Below are positions 16,890 to 24,373 of a stretch of DNA of 46,977 bases, piece by piece (position 1 is the stretch's first letter; every line of letters begins with the position of its first letter). The position numbers and the translations under genes were made by a program. The notes under the pieces are model-generated. The model did not search any database and had not been told where the DNA came from. It worked only from the letters and a program-made list of their open reading frames with translations. The stretch is from a virus, in the IMG/VR virus record IMGVR_UViG_3300030503_000128, positions 1-46,977 of that record. The stretch is one strand, 5' to 3'.

Positions 16890-18293
16890 ATGCTCGTCGC
16901 TAACGCACCGCTTAAATTCCTCGCGCCATGGGCGTCACAGAACACGAACATATTCGAGTTGCCGCAGACTACGGCTGACCCGACGCGCGCCAGCCAAGCG
17001 CTCGGCTTTCCGCCCGAGACGATGCTGCCGCCCGAGTCTGGCGGTGTGCCGCCGCAGGGCATCGACTTCAACGCCGGCCTGTATCAGGTCGCGCGCATCA
17101 CGTGGTGGCTGATGTATGGCGGCCCATTCGCCTACGACGCGACATTTGCCACGAATGCAGCGATCAGTGGCTACCCGCAGGGGGCGGAAGTGGCCTCAAG
17201 CGATTACGCCGGGCAGTGGCTCAGCACCGCCGACAACAACCAGGTGAACCCCGATACGGTCGGCACCAACTGGGTGCCCGGTTACACGTACGGTCGCACG
17301 GCCGTCGCGCTGACGAATGCGAACGTGACACTGTCGCCGCTGCAGGCGGCCAAGAAAATCCTTGTGTTCACCGGCACGCTGACGGGCAACGTCGTGGTGA
17401 CGCTACCGGCTTGGATATACGAATGGGACGTGGTCAACAACACGTCGGGCGCGTTCACGCTGACATTGACGACCGCGAGCGGTTCCGGTGCGGTTATGCC
17501 GCAAGGCGGCGCATCGCGCATTCGTGGCGACGGTACAAACATCAATTTCGATGCCGTCAACGTGCCACCCGGTGCAACGCCCAACCAAGCGGCACAGCTG
17601 CAGCAGGTACAACCGCACATCGTGACGCTGTCGGGTAGCGGCAACTGGACCTGTCCGGCCGGCGTCACCGTCGGTTGGCTAAGCGGCTGCGCGGGTGGTG
17701 GTGGAGGCGGTGCGAGCGGCAGCAATAACACAGCGAACGCAGCGGCATCTGGCGGCGGCGGCGGTGGCGCCGGTCAACCGGTGATACGTCAGTCAGTCAC
17801 GCTGGTCCCCGGCACGGTTTACGCGTATGTCGTTGGTGCGGCGGGCCTTGGCGGTGCAGCGCCAGCACAAGGTTCGGCATCGACCTCGGCAAACAACGGC
17901 ACCGCCGGTGGTAATACGACGTTCGGTACGCTACTCACACTCACAGGTGGCGCGGGTGGCACCGCGGGTGCCGCTGGTGCCGCTAGCGGCACCGCTGTGC
18001 CTGGCGGCGGCGGCGGCACGGGCTACCCTGTAGGCGGCACAGCCAGCGATGGCGCGCCCGCGCCAACACTCAGCACCATCCCCGCATGGCCAGGCGTATC
18101 AGGCGCAGGCGCATCGTCGCCGTTTGGTGGTGGTGGTACGCCCACACGTAGTGGAAACGGTGCGAGTAATCACGGATTCGCTGCTTATGGCTTCGGTGCG
18201 GGTGGTAGCGGTGGTGGTGCTCCCTACCTTTCTGGTTCTCCGGGTGCCGTTGGTGGAGCTGGCGCACCCGGCACGTTGATTCTTGAGTATTGA
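16890..18293 (+). CDS. Tail fibre with glycine-rich C-terminal tip
   Basis: 467 residues. The N-terminal 120 residues (NAPLKFLAPWASQNTNIFELP, FNAGLYQVARITWWLMYGG) look like a baseplate attachment domain. From about residue 255 the sequence is dominated by glycine runs (AGGGGGGASG, GGGGGGAG, PGGGGGTGYP) separated by short variable loops, as in glycine-rich adhesin tips such as T4-like gp38. It probably binds the host surface. The stop overlaps the following small gene region. Confidence 0.78.
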   Translation: MLVANAPLKFLAPWASQNTNIFELPQTTADPTRASQALGFPPETMLPPESGGVPPQGIDFNAGLYQVARITWWLMYGGPFAYDATFATNAAISGYPQGAEVASSDYAGQWLSTADNNQVNPDTVGTNWVPGYTYGRTAVALTNANVTLSPLQAAKKILVFTGTLTGNVVVTLPAWIYEWDVVNNTSGAFTLTLTTASGSGAVMPQGGASRIRGDGTNINFDAVNVPPGATPNQAAQLQQVQPHIVTLSGSGNWTCPAGVTVGWLSGCAGGGGGGASGSNNTANAAASGGGGGGAGQPVIRQSVTLVPGTVYAYVVGAAGLGGAAPAQGSASTSANNGTAGGNTTFGTLLTLTGGAGGTAGAAGAASGTAVPGGGGGTGYPVGGTASDGAPAPTLSTIPAWPGVSGAGASSPFGGGGTPTRSGNGASNHGFAAYGFGAGGSGGGAPYLSGSPGAVGGAGAPGTLILEY

Positions 18294-18298
18294 TCGAC

Positions 18299-18610
18299 AT
18301 GCCAAAAGCCAGCGCACTGACATCAATGCAGGGCATCGTCTTTTTGCTCGACAAGCGAGACAAACGCCCAACCGTCGAACTCCTCGATACGATACACAAA
18401 ATCGCCTCTGATGCTATCGCGATATTGACGGAGCCGGACCCTGTTCGACGGCGGATCGGTTTCATTCTTTTGGCCATACAAGAAAGCACCCGATGCGACA
18501 TAAAGATAATCAACAAGAAACGCATCACACGTGTGACCATCCTCGATCACACGATTTACAATTGGGCGCTTGAGGAAGCGCACGCGCTAGCTGTGCGCGC
18601 CGACCCTTAG
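18299..18610 (+). CDS. Small hypothetical protein after the tail fibre
   Basis: 103 residues from ATG 18299; a TTG at 18290 would overlap the fibre stop. The protein is helical and charged (LLDTIHKIASDAIAILTEPDPVRRR, KIINKKRITRVTILD). Composition is more AT-rich than the fibre. A minus-strand frame of 86 codons (18583-18323) also reads plausibly, but it starts with GTG and lacks a ribosome site, so the plus reading, which fits the operon, is preferred. A fibre chaperone is one possibility. Confidence 0.45.
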   Translation: MPKASALTSMQGIVFLLDKRDKRPTVELLDTIHKIASDAIAILTEPDPVRRRIGFILLAIQESTRCDIKIINKKRITRVTILDHTIYNWALEEAHALAVRADP

Positions 18611-18624
18611 CACAGGATGCTCGC

Positions 18625-19035
18625 ATGCCATCGCCTGCCCGCTCCGTCTTCATGGCTTTTCTGGCGCTCTACATCGTCACGTGCGCGTTTGTGCTCGATT
18701 ATCGCGTGGTCGAGGCGATCCTTTCAGGCCACGCCGATGACGTATCGAATAACACGCTACTCGGCGTGCTGCTCAGTGCGTGGAACAGCGCGGCGCTTGG
18801 CGTCATCGTGGGCTTTTTCTACGGCCGTAGCAGCGATAGCGACCGCAAGACCGAGCTAATTGGCGCCAGCACGCCACCGGCGAACGTATCGACCACGACG
18901 ACACCCGGCAAGACGGTCACCGAGTCGACGCCCGCGCCTATGGCGCCGATCGTGGTTGAGACGCCGGTCGCGGTTGCGCCCGTCGTCGCGCCACCCGCAA
19001 GCCCCGCCGCGCCGGCCTCACCGAGGCCAGTATGA
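18625..19035 (+). CDS. Putative holin-like membrane protein
   Basis: 136 residues with two predicted membrane spans, about 8-25 (VFMAFLALYIVTCAFVL) and 45-66 (LLGVLLSAWNSAALGVIVGFF). After a charged turn the C-terminal 60 residues are a Pro/Ala/Thr-rich tail. Two spans, size and place beside a second membrane protein and the endolysin suggest a holin or pinholin, though the long proline-rich tail is unusual. It overlaps the next gene by ATGA. Confidence 0.55.
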   Translation: MPSPARSVFMAFLALYIVTCAFVLDYRVVEAILSGHADDVSNNTLLGVLLSAWNSAALGVIVGFFYGRSSDSDRKTELIGASTPPANVSTTTTPGKTVTESTPAPMAPIVVETPVAVAPVVAPPASPAAPASPRPV

Positions 19036-19274
19036 GTGACGACCCGCTCAAGCCCGTCGTCACCAAGTACACCAAGCGCGAAGGGTTGCTGCTGACGCTG
19101 CTGGTGTCACTGGCCGGACTCGCCGCGAACCAGCTGCACCAGAGTGACAAGAACAGTAGTGAAGACGAGATGCAGCACATGCGCGAGCGCGCGGCTGACG
19201 CGAACCACCACGCCACCGAGCGCTACGAGGATCTGATGCGGGCGTGCGGGTTGCCAGCAACGCCGAATCGTTGA
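19032..19274 (+). CDS. Small membrane-anchored protein, possible spanin or antiholin
   Basis: 80 residues: a short cytoplasmic start, one span about 18-34 (GLLLTLLVSLAGLAANQL), then a charged helical tail (SEDEMQHMRERAADANHHATERYEDLM). This is the topology of an inner-membrane spanin, although shorter than most Rz proteins, and no separate outer-membrane partner is coupled to it. ATGA overlap with the putative holin indicates joint translation. Confidence 0.5.
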   Translation: MSDDPLKPVVTKYTKREGLLLTLLVSLAGLAANQLHQSDKNSSEDEMQHMRERAADANHHATERYEDLMRACGLPATPNR

Positions 19275-19280
19275 CTGGCG

Positions 19281-20021
19281 TCAAGCCGCCGCGTAGGCCG
19301 CGGCGAGTTTCCCGTTGTAGTTGTTCGCCGCATAGTTAGCGCCGTTGTACAGCTTGGCCACGTTGTCCCAATCGAGCAGCGTCAGCGCGTCGTGCAGTTC
19401 GTCGTTGTGCGTGATGAACTCACCGAGCAACATCACTTGGGTGTCCTCGTCGCGGGCCATCTGCAGCGCAAACGCCGCCGGTGTCAGCAGGAACGTCGCC
19501 GCGTTGTCGCCCATGATCTGCGCGATGCCCCACGAACACGACCGAACGGCCAGGTTGATATCGACCGCAGCGACCCGGTCAAACCGTGACCACTCACCGA
19601 GCCCGCCGACGTAACCGCCTGGCGTCGGGTTGCAGATGTCAGCCGTCAGCTCGGCTCGTTGCGCTGGGGTGGCCAGCCGGTAGACGTAATGGCGTTCAAG
19701 CAGGATTTTCGGCAGACCGTTGGCGTAGAACCCGTGCCCGACCGTCTCGACCGTCAGCAACGCCTGCAGGGCTTTCGGGTCGATGGCGAGGGTACCGGCC
19801 ACGGTGTTCACCGCGTCGGCGCTCAGTGTCGTGAGCGCGGCGTTCGTGAGCGGACCATACACGCCGTCGGCGACCAGACCCGCGGCAGACTGCCAGCGCT
19901 GTAGCGCCTCGTGCGTCACAGCGTCAAAGACGCCCGACACGGTGGCACCGAGCCGAGACTGCAGAAAGGTCACGGGACGGCCAGACGCGCCAAGCACCAG
20001 CGGAGTATTGGCGTAGTTCAT
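19281..20021 (-). CDS. Endolysin: peptidoglycan-binding plus N-acetylmuramidase (DUF3380)
   Basis: 246 residues. Residues 1-65 are a peptidoglycan-binding domain (VTFLQSRLGATVSGVFDAVTHEALQRWQ in part, GLVADGVYGP). The rest is the DUF3380 muramidase fold, with likely catalytic E92 in LLTVETVGHGF, and RSCSWGIAQIMG further on. It cleaves the glycan backbone at lysis. No signal peptide, so a holin is needed. It lies on the minus strand, convergent with the holin-like genes and six bases from them, and is the last gene of the SSB/RusA block. Confidence 0.88.
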   Translation of the reverse strand: MNYANTPLVLGASGRPVTFLQSRLGATVSGVFDAVTHEALQRWQSAAGLVADGVYGPLTNAALTTLSADAVNTVAGTLAIDPKALQALLTVETVGHGFYANGLPKILLERHYVYRLATPAQRAELTADICNPTPGGYVGGLGEWSRFDRVAAVDINLAVRSCSWGIAQIMGDNAATFLLTPAAFALQMARDEDTQVMLLGEFITHNDELHDALTLLDWDNVAKLYNGANYAANNYNGKLAAAYAAA

Positions 20022-20248
20022 CGGACGGTTCCCGGTTCGATTACAGTGACTATGCGCAAGATGTGCGTGCGCATAGTATGGAACATACGATCAAGTGTAT
20101 TGGCCACATTATCGTGCATGTACGCACCGCGCCAGGCACGCTCGACGAGCTCTGCGTAACGCCAGGCTGTTGCTAGCTGCGTCTCGGTCTTGCAACTAAA
20201 AAACACGTTGACGGCTTTAGCTAGTGCTTGCTCTTTGTTGACTTGCAT
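20018..20248 (-). CDS. Small hypothetical protein upstream of the endolysin
   Basis: 76 residues, overlapping the endolysin start by ATGA. Helical and basic (KEQALAKAVNVFFSCKTETQLATAWRYAELVERAW), with a C-terminal LDRMFHTMRTHILRIV. No motif recognised. It starts four bases after the upstream gene stop, so it is part of the same transcript. Confidence 0.65.
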   Translation of the reverse strand: MQVNKEQALAKAVNVFFSCKTETQLATAWRYAELVERAWRGAYMHDNVANTLDRMFHTMRTHILRIVTVIEPGTVR

Positions 20249-20252
20249 GGCG

Positions 20253-20933
20253 TCAGTGCTGCGCGTCGTCGGCGAGCAGGTCGGCTTTCGACACCAGCAC
20301 CGGCTCGGGCTGTGGATCGGTTGCCGGCTCGACTGATGCGGTTGGAGGCTGCGTGATCGGCGTCGCGGTCAGCGGCTCGGTCGCAGCGGCCTGGGCTTCG
20401 TGGCCAAGCGCCCCATTCACGACGTCCTCGATAACCGGCTCGGCGATGGCGACAATCGGTGCCGCCTCGGGGTGCGCGATGTCGACAGCAGCTGCGGCAA
20501 CGTTAAGCGTAGCGTCTACAACCTCAACCGGTTCGCTAGCGGCCGTGTCGCTAGCGGCCGAGCTGTTAGCCGGTACGCCGGTCAGTGCAGCCTGCACCGT
20601 GGCATTCAGCTGGCCGATGACGGGCTTGAATTTGTCTGGCAGGTGCGCTGCGGCAAACGCGATGGCGGCACTCTGCATCGACATCATGAACGCGTGCAGC
20701 GCAAAGTCGGCGTAGTTCGGCGCCGCTTCCGTGCCGGGCGGCTTGCCGATGGTATTGGACACGGCCGCGGCGACGTTCAGCAGTTCACTGGCGCTGTTCG
20801 TCTCGCTGACATCGTTGCCGGCCTGGGCGAGCGTGTTGGCAAACTGCGCATGGATGCCGGCCACAGCAGAGTGGAAATTGGCGAGCGTATTAGGCGTGAC
20901 GAGCGCGTTGGATGTTTCGGTGGTAGCGTTCAT
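20253..20933 (-). CDS. Hypothetical Ala-rich protein
   Basis: 226 residues from ATG 20933, which has AAGGACACCATTC before it; a longer frame upstream lacks a better start. The first 125 residues are helical (NTLANFHSAVAGIHAQFANTL), then an Ala/Pro/Thr/Glu-rich tail (EPVEVVDATLNVAAAAVD, ATEPLTATPITQPPTASVEP). It may be a structural or DNA-associated protein with a disordered C-terminus. Function unknown. Confidence 0.65.
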   Translation of the reverse strand: MNATTETSNALVTPNTLANFHSAVAGIHAQFANTLAQAGNDVSETNSASELLNVAAAVSNTIGKPPGTEAAPNYADFALHAFMMSMQSAAIAFAAAHLPDKFKPVIGQLNATVQAALTGVPANSSAASDTAASEPVEVVDATLNVAAAAVDIAHPEAAPIVAIAEPVIEDVVNGALGHEAQAAATEPLTATPITQPPTASVEPATDPQPEPVLVSKADLLADDAQH

Positions 20934-21013
20934 GAATGGTGTCCTTGGTGGGTAGAGAACGGCCTGCACGGCCGCAGTTAAAGGGTTGACACGTGGTGTG
21001 TAGCGCGTGGGTT

Positions 21014-21463
21014 TCACGGTGTCGGCTCCGTATGGTAAACGTCGATGCGCACGAACGCACGACCCGTGGCGAACGCCGGCCCACGCACCATAGCGATCCA
21101 GTCGATCTGCGAGTCGTCGCGCCATACCTTGTTCTTGGTCAGCGCGTCGCACAGCAGCTTTTCACGGTTGGCAATATCCCACACGCTATCGCTGATCGAA
21201 CGCGGCGGGCAGAGCAGGATCGTCACGGCCAGTCGCCCGTCGATCGGCGGCGCAATGCGCCCGGTCGGCAACGCCGAGGACACGCTACGGCCATAAGCCC
21301 GCGCCGCGGCAGAAAGCAGCACGCGCTCGCCGAACGCACGCCAGATGCGATTCACCGATAACGGCCAGGGGAGGGCCAATTCGAGCGCGAGTGTGCTGTT
21401 ATCGTCCGTCGGTGCGGGCGTCGCTTTCGCAAACAGCGCGGCATACTGCTTGGCGTCAAACAT
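21014..21463 (-). CDS. rusA: RusA-like Holliday junction endonuclease
   Basis: 149 residues. The family signature is clear: LPWPLSVNRIWRAF near 31-44, then WDIANREKLLCDALTKNKVWRDDSQID at 95-121 in overlapping parts. RusA resolves branched DNA before packaging. In E. coli RusA the active site uses Asp in DLDN and DD; here D96, N99 and D116-D117 are present, but the second Asp of DxD is Ala98. Its start lies inside the next upstream gene (21456-21463), so it is coupled to it. Activity may still be retained, or the metal site may differ. Confidence 0.85.
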   Translation of the reverse strand: MFDAKQYAALFAKATPAPTDDNSTLALELALPWPLSVNRIWRAFGERVLLSAAARAYGRSVSSALPTGRIAPPIDGRLAVTILLCPPRSISDSVWDIANREKLLCDALTKNKVWRDDSQIDWIAMVRGPAFATGRAFVRIDVYHTEPTP

Positions 21464-21665
21464 TTTCGGCGGCGCTTAGGCCGGCTGTGTAACCTTCGTC
21501 GTAGGCGCCCGCCTCGCTAGCGACGCCGTCGTCGTAACCACGTTGGTATACGGCACCGCCGTGTTCTAGACGGTTAATCGCGCTTTCAATAATCGGGCTG
21601 CTTTCTTGCCGACGTAGCAGCGTGACAAACTCATCGTCGGTCAGATTGTCGTGGATAGTGTGCAT
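21456..21665 (-). CDS. Small acidic hypothetical protein
   Basis: 69 residues with many Asp and Glu (DNLTDDEFVTLLRRQ, GYDDGVASEAGAYDEGY). The repeated GYDDG/DEGYTAG pattern resembles short GYxxG-rich phage proteins of unknown role. It overlaps the rusA start by eight bases and follows the DUF6378 gene by two bases. Confidence 0.65.
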   Translation of the reverse strand: MHTIHDNLTDDEFVTLLRRQESSPIIESAINRLEHGGAVYQRGYDDGVASEAGAYDEGYTAGLSAAENV

Positions 21666-21667
21666 AG

Positions 21668-21991
21668 TTAATCCATCACCACGGTGTTGAGAGCTGCAGC
21701 ACAGCGCTGCGTGTCGATCAGGCCGCCCGGTAACCGATCCTCGACGAGTTTCGCGTAACCTTGGATGTCGTGCCAGTTATCGGCATAGTTCGGGTCACCG
21801 GACAGCATCCGTGCGATCTTGTCGGCGATGACCGTCAGCGCCTGCTTATGCATCGCCGGTAACCGGTTCCAGCCCGGCGGCGCGCGCATGGCGTCTTGCA
21901 GTGCTTGGGCGATCGGCGCGTGATCGGCAAAATCGCCGTAGCGTCCGCCACGTTCGGCCAGTGTCTGCTCGACGGTTTGTTCGTTGCTCAT
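21668..21991 (-). CDS. DUF6378 family phage protein
   Basis: 107 residues. The pattern LAERGGRYGDFADHAPIAQAL, then WNRLPAMHKQALTVIADKIAR and NYADNWHDIQGYAKL, is that of DUF6378, a common small phage protein of unknown function usually found among replication and recombination genes. Here it lies between the SSB-like gene and rusA, the same type of context. AGGATTGCCACAGC precedes the ATG. Confidence 0.78.
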   Translation of the reverse strand: MSNEQTVEQTLAERGGRYGDFADHAPIAQALQDAMRAPPGWNRLPAMHKQALTVIADKIARMLSGDPNYADNWHDIQGYAKLVEDRLPGGLIDTQRCAAALNTVVMD

Positions 21992-22087
21992 GCTGTGGCA
22001 ATCCTGAATAATGGCGCTAGGTGCGGATTCTCACCGCCGGTTCGTCAGGGTTGTCGCCCAACTGCGTCGCGCACGCCTCGACCTAGC

Positions 22088-22118
22088 TAAAAGAGCGCCC
22101 GCTAGATCAGCCGGGCGC
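22088..22118 (-). terminator. Rho-independent terminator after the SSB-like gene
   Basis: On the minus strand GCGCCCG, a 10-base loop, CGGGCGC (22118-22095), then TCTTTTAG. It lies eight bases past the SSB-like stop and would reduce reading from SSB into DUF6378 and rusA. From 22012 to 22084 the minus strand also has a short stop-bounded frame without a good start. Confidence 0.75.
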
Positions 22119-22125
22119 GTGGTGC

Positions 22126-22773
22126 TTACTGCTGCGCGAACGGGTTGGCCGTCTGCGACGTCGCGGGTTGCTCGGTCTTGACGCCCGCAAACGGGTTCGA
22201 CGGCTGCGACGTTGCGGGCTGTTCGGTCTTGACGCCCTCAAACGGGTTCAACGTCGACGTGCCCGCCGCGGCATACTTTTGGAACTCGTTGGCGGTCACG
22301 CCATCACCGATGCTAAGGCGCTCACCCGGGCCGGCGTCCATCACACCGGCTAGATTGAACGAGACGCCCTTGCGGTTGGTCGCCTGATGCGCCCACGGGA
22401 ACACCGTCAGCGCGCCACGCACCCGGCGGCCGGGGTAGAACGTCGCCTTGATCGCATCCGCGCCGACAACAGGCTGTCCGGCCGTGTCGACCAACGTGGG
22501 AGCAAACTGCGTCGAGGCGCGCACCAGTAGCCAATCCTGCGGCACGCCCGGGATCGGTTTCTTGACTTGCGAGTGCACATTGACGCCGATTTCCAGACCC
22601 TGCAGATTGCCACCAGGTGCGACCGACTGGACGAGCGCCTGCAGGTCCTGCGTCGCGGATGGCGGGAACGCCAGCTGCACAAAATAGGTCGCTGGCTTGG
22701 TGGGACTCAGACGGTTGACGCGCGGCGCGTCGAGAGAGTTATAGAGCAAAATGCCGATGTGGTCGGTAAGCAT
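22126..22773 (-). CDS. Single-stranded DNA-binding protein (DUF2815-like)
   Basis: 215 residues from ATG 22773, which has GAGGCGTCAAAC before it; an upstream TTG start is not needed. The core contains ATYFVQLAFPPSATQDLQAL, the segment DAIKATFYPGRRVRGALTVFP and KGVSFNLAGVMDAGPGERL, the pattern I associate with DUF2815-type phage SSBs. The C-terminus has two 17-residue repeats beginning NPFEGVKTEQPATSQ and NPFAGVKTEQPATSQ, ending NPFAQQ, a flexible tail that could recruit partners. The repeats are visible in DNA with a 51-base period. Confidence 0.72.
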   Translation of the reverse strand: MLTDHIGILLYNSLDAPRVNRLSPTKPATYFVQLAFPPSATQDLQALVQSVAPGGNLQGLEIGVNVHSQVKKPIPGVPQDWLLVRASTQFAPTLVDTAGQPVVGADAIKATFYPGRRVRGALTVFPWAHQATNRKGVSFNLAGVMDAGPGERLSIGDGVTANEFQKYAAAGTSTLNPFEGVKTEQPATSQPSNPFAGVKTEQPATSQTANPFAQQ

Positions 22774-22865
22774 GTTTGACGCCTCGATAGGTTGTCGTTG
22801 TGTTTCGAAGATGCCCAACTGGGGCGGAGTAAACGTAAACGGTATGACGCTAGAATGTCAAGCTA

Positions 22866-22895
22866 ATTATACGAGCCGTTGCGTTATGCTGTCGC
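22866..22895 (-). promoter_or_regulatory. Candidate promoter for the SSB/RusA block
   Basis: On the minus strand GCGACA (22895-22890), an 18-base spacer, and a perfect TATAAT (22871-22866). A second TTGACA lies at 22861-22856 without a good -10. The same gap must also hold the signals for the divergent tailspike gene. Confidence 0.5.
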
Positions 22896-22917
22896 CATCT
22901 CAACACACTGGCGAACG

Positions 22918-24321
22918 ATGATGGCACTCACGCTTACCGGCGCCGCGGGCGACGGCGTTACCGACGACACCGCCGCCGTCCAGGCGTGGGTTGATAGTTG
23001 CGTCGCCACAGGTCTGGCCGGTTATGTCCCGGCACCCGCGGTCGCTTACATGGTGACGGCACCCATCAATGTCACCGGTGGTTTTACCTGCCTGGGTGAC
23101 GGCTGTGTGCCGTTCGTCGGTGATCTTGCCGCAACAGGTGTCATGCCCCAAGGCATGGGCTCTTGGTTCTATCTCAATCACGCCGGTATTGGCTTCAACG
23201 TACAAGGCGCTGCCAGTATCTCAGGGGTGACGTTCGAGAAAATCGGCACCTATCGCAACCAGCCCCCACCGAACGGCCAAGCCTATACGCCAGGTGCGTT
23301 TGATTTCGACTTCAGCATCAATGAAGCCGATGTGCTCTTTCGCGACATTGTTTTGCTCAATCCGACCAAGGGCATCGACATGCTCACGGCGGGCGATGGG
23401 CGGATCGTGGTCGACAACGTACGTGGCCAGCCGCTGCAGACAGGCATCCAGATAACCGCCTCCCTAGACGCCGGGAAGCTGGACAAAATCCACTTCTGGC
23501 CGTTCTGGAGCAACGACACCGGCGTTCGAACCTATATGAAGACCAACGGTACGGCGATCATCGCCTATCGTTGGGATGACCCCGATATCAGCAACTGCTT
23601 TGCGCTGGGTTATGCCGTGTTCTTACGCTGCTTGTCGAACACGTACGGCGTGATCAATGAGGCGTCAATCGTCAACTGCGACGCTAACGAGGGTGGCTGG
23701 TTCCTGTTGATCGACACGGCGGTCAATGGCGCGGCGCTGCAGATCAGCAACTGTCGCACTATCGCGCAAAACCAAGGTGTCGTTACACCGGTATGCAGCA
23801 GCATCCAGCTCGACGGCACCAATTGCCGCGTGATGATCAGCAATATGGAGATGCAGGTGCCGCAGGTTAGCTGCGTGCGTGTGCAGGGCAGCGGTAACAC
23901 AGTCAGCTGCAGCAACGTCACCCTTGGTGCGTGGAACCAGTCCAACAGCGGTTACTGCGCGGTGGATGCGGCAACTGCGGGAAACACGATCATCATGCAG
24001 GACATCCCCGTCATCAGCCTGGCGCCGACAGGCGGCACGTCACTGTATAACGAGGCGTCCGGTTCGACGGTGCGTGCCACCCTTGCGCGCGGTCAAACGG
24101 TCGTTACACCTGGCAGCAACGGCGTTGCCACGATCACGCACAACGGTGGCGCGATCCCTCGGCGCGCGCTCGTCAACATCGGCGGCACGGCTGGTTATAT
24201 GGTTAACCCTACCAGTATTTTTACCAGCACAACATTCGGCATTCAGGCGCGTCAACTCGTTCCTGGCGGCGCACCAGCGGTGACGGTTGCCGTGCCTATT
24301 TATTGGGAGGTGGGGTTTTAA
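22918..24321 (+). CDS. Tailspike with pectate-lyase-like beta-helix
   Basis: 467 residues from ATG 22918 (MMALTLTGAAGDGVTDDTAAVQ, cut here), the typical start GDGVTDDTAAVQAW of right-handed beta-helix tailspikes and polysaccharide depolymerases. The middle is a series of short strand repeats (ISGVTFEKIGTYRN, VLFRDIVLLNP, LQISNCRTIAQ, VMISNMEM, VSCSNVTLG). Catalytic residues cannot be named from sequence alone. It lies alone on the plus strand between two leftward blocks, about 4.6 kb from the tail fibre, so it is probably a separately acquired receptor-binding module. Confidence 0.82.
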   Translation: MMALTLTGAAGDGVTDDTAAVQAWVDSCVATGLAGYVPAPAVAYMVTAPINVTGGFTCLGDGCVPFVGDLAATGVMPQGMGSWFYLNHAGIGFNVQGAASISGVTFEKIGTYRNQPPPNGQAYTPGAFDFDFSINEADVLFRDIVLLNPTKGIDMLTAGDGRIVVDNVRGQPLQTGIQITASLDAGKLDKIHFWPFWSNDTGVRTYMKTNGTAIIAYRWDDPDISNCFALGYAVFLRCLSNTYGVINEASIVNCDANEGGWFLLIDTAVNGAALQISNCRTIAQNQGVVTPVCSSIQLDGTNCRVMISNMEMQVPQVSCVRVQGSGNTVSCSNVTLGAWNQSNSGYCAVDAATAGNTIIMQDIPVISLAPTGGTSLYNEASGSTVRATLARGQTVVTPGSNGVATITHNGGAIPRRALVNIGGTAGYMVNPTSIFTSTTFGIQARQLVPGGAPAVTVAVPIYWEVGF

Positions 24322-24373
24322 TCTCTACGACCATCACTCTGTTTCCTGCGCGGCCTCCACGCCGCTAATTAGG

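Noticed and set aside
18323-18583. Minus-strand 86-codon frame opposite the small gene at 18299
   Set aside because: It reads plausibly but starts with GTG, has no ribosome site and is antisense in a rightward operon; kept only as an alternative.
22012-22084. Stop-bounded minus frame between SSB-like gene and DUF6378
   Set aside because: Only TTG or GTG starts and too short to judge; could be a gene remnant.
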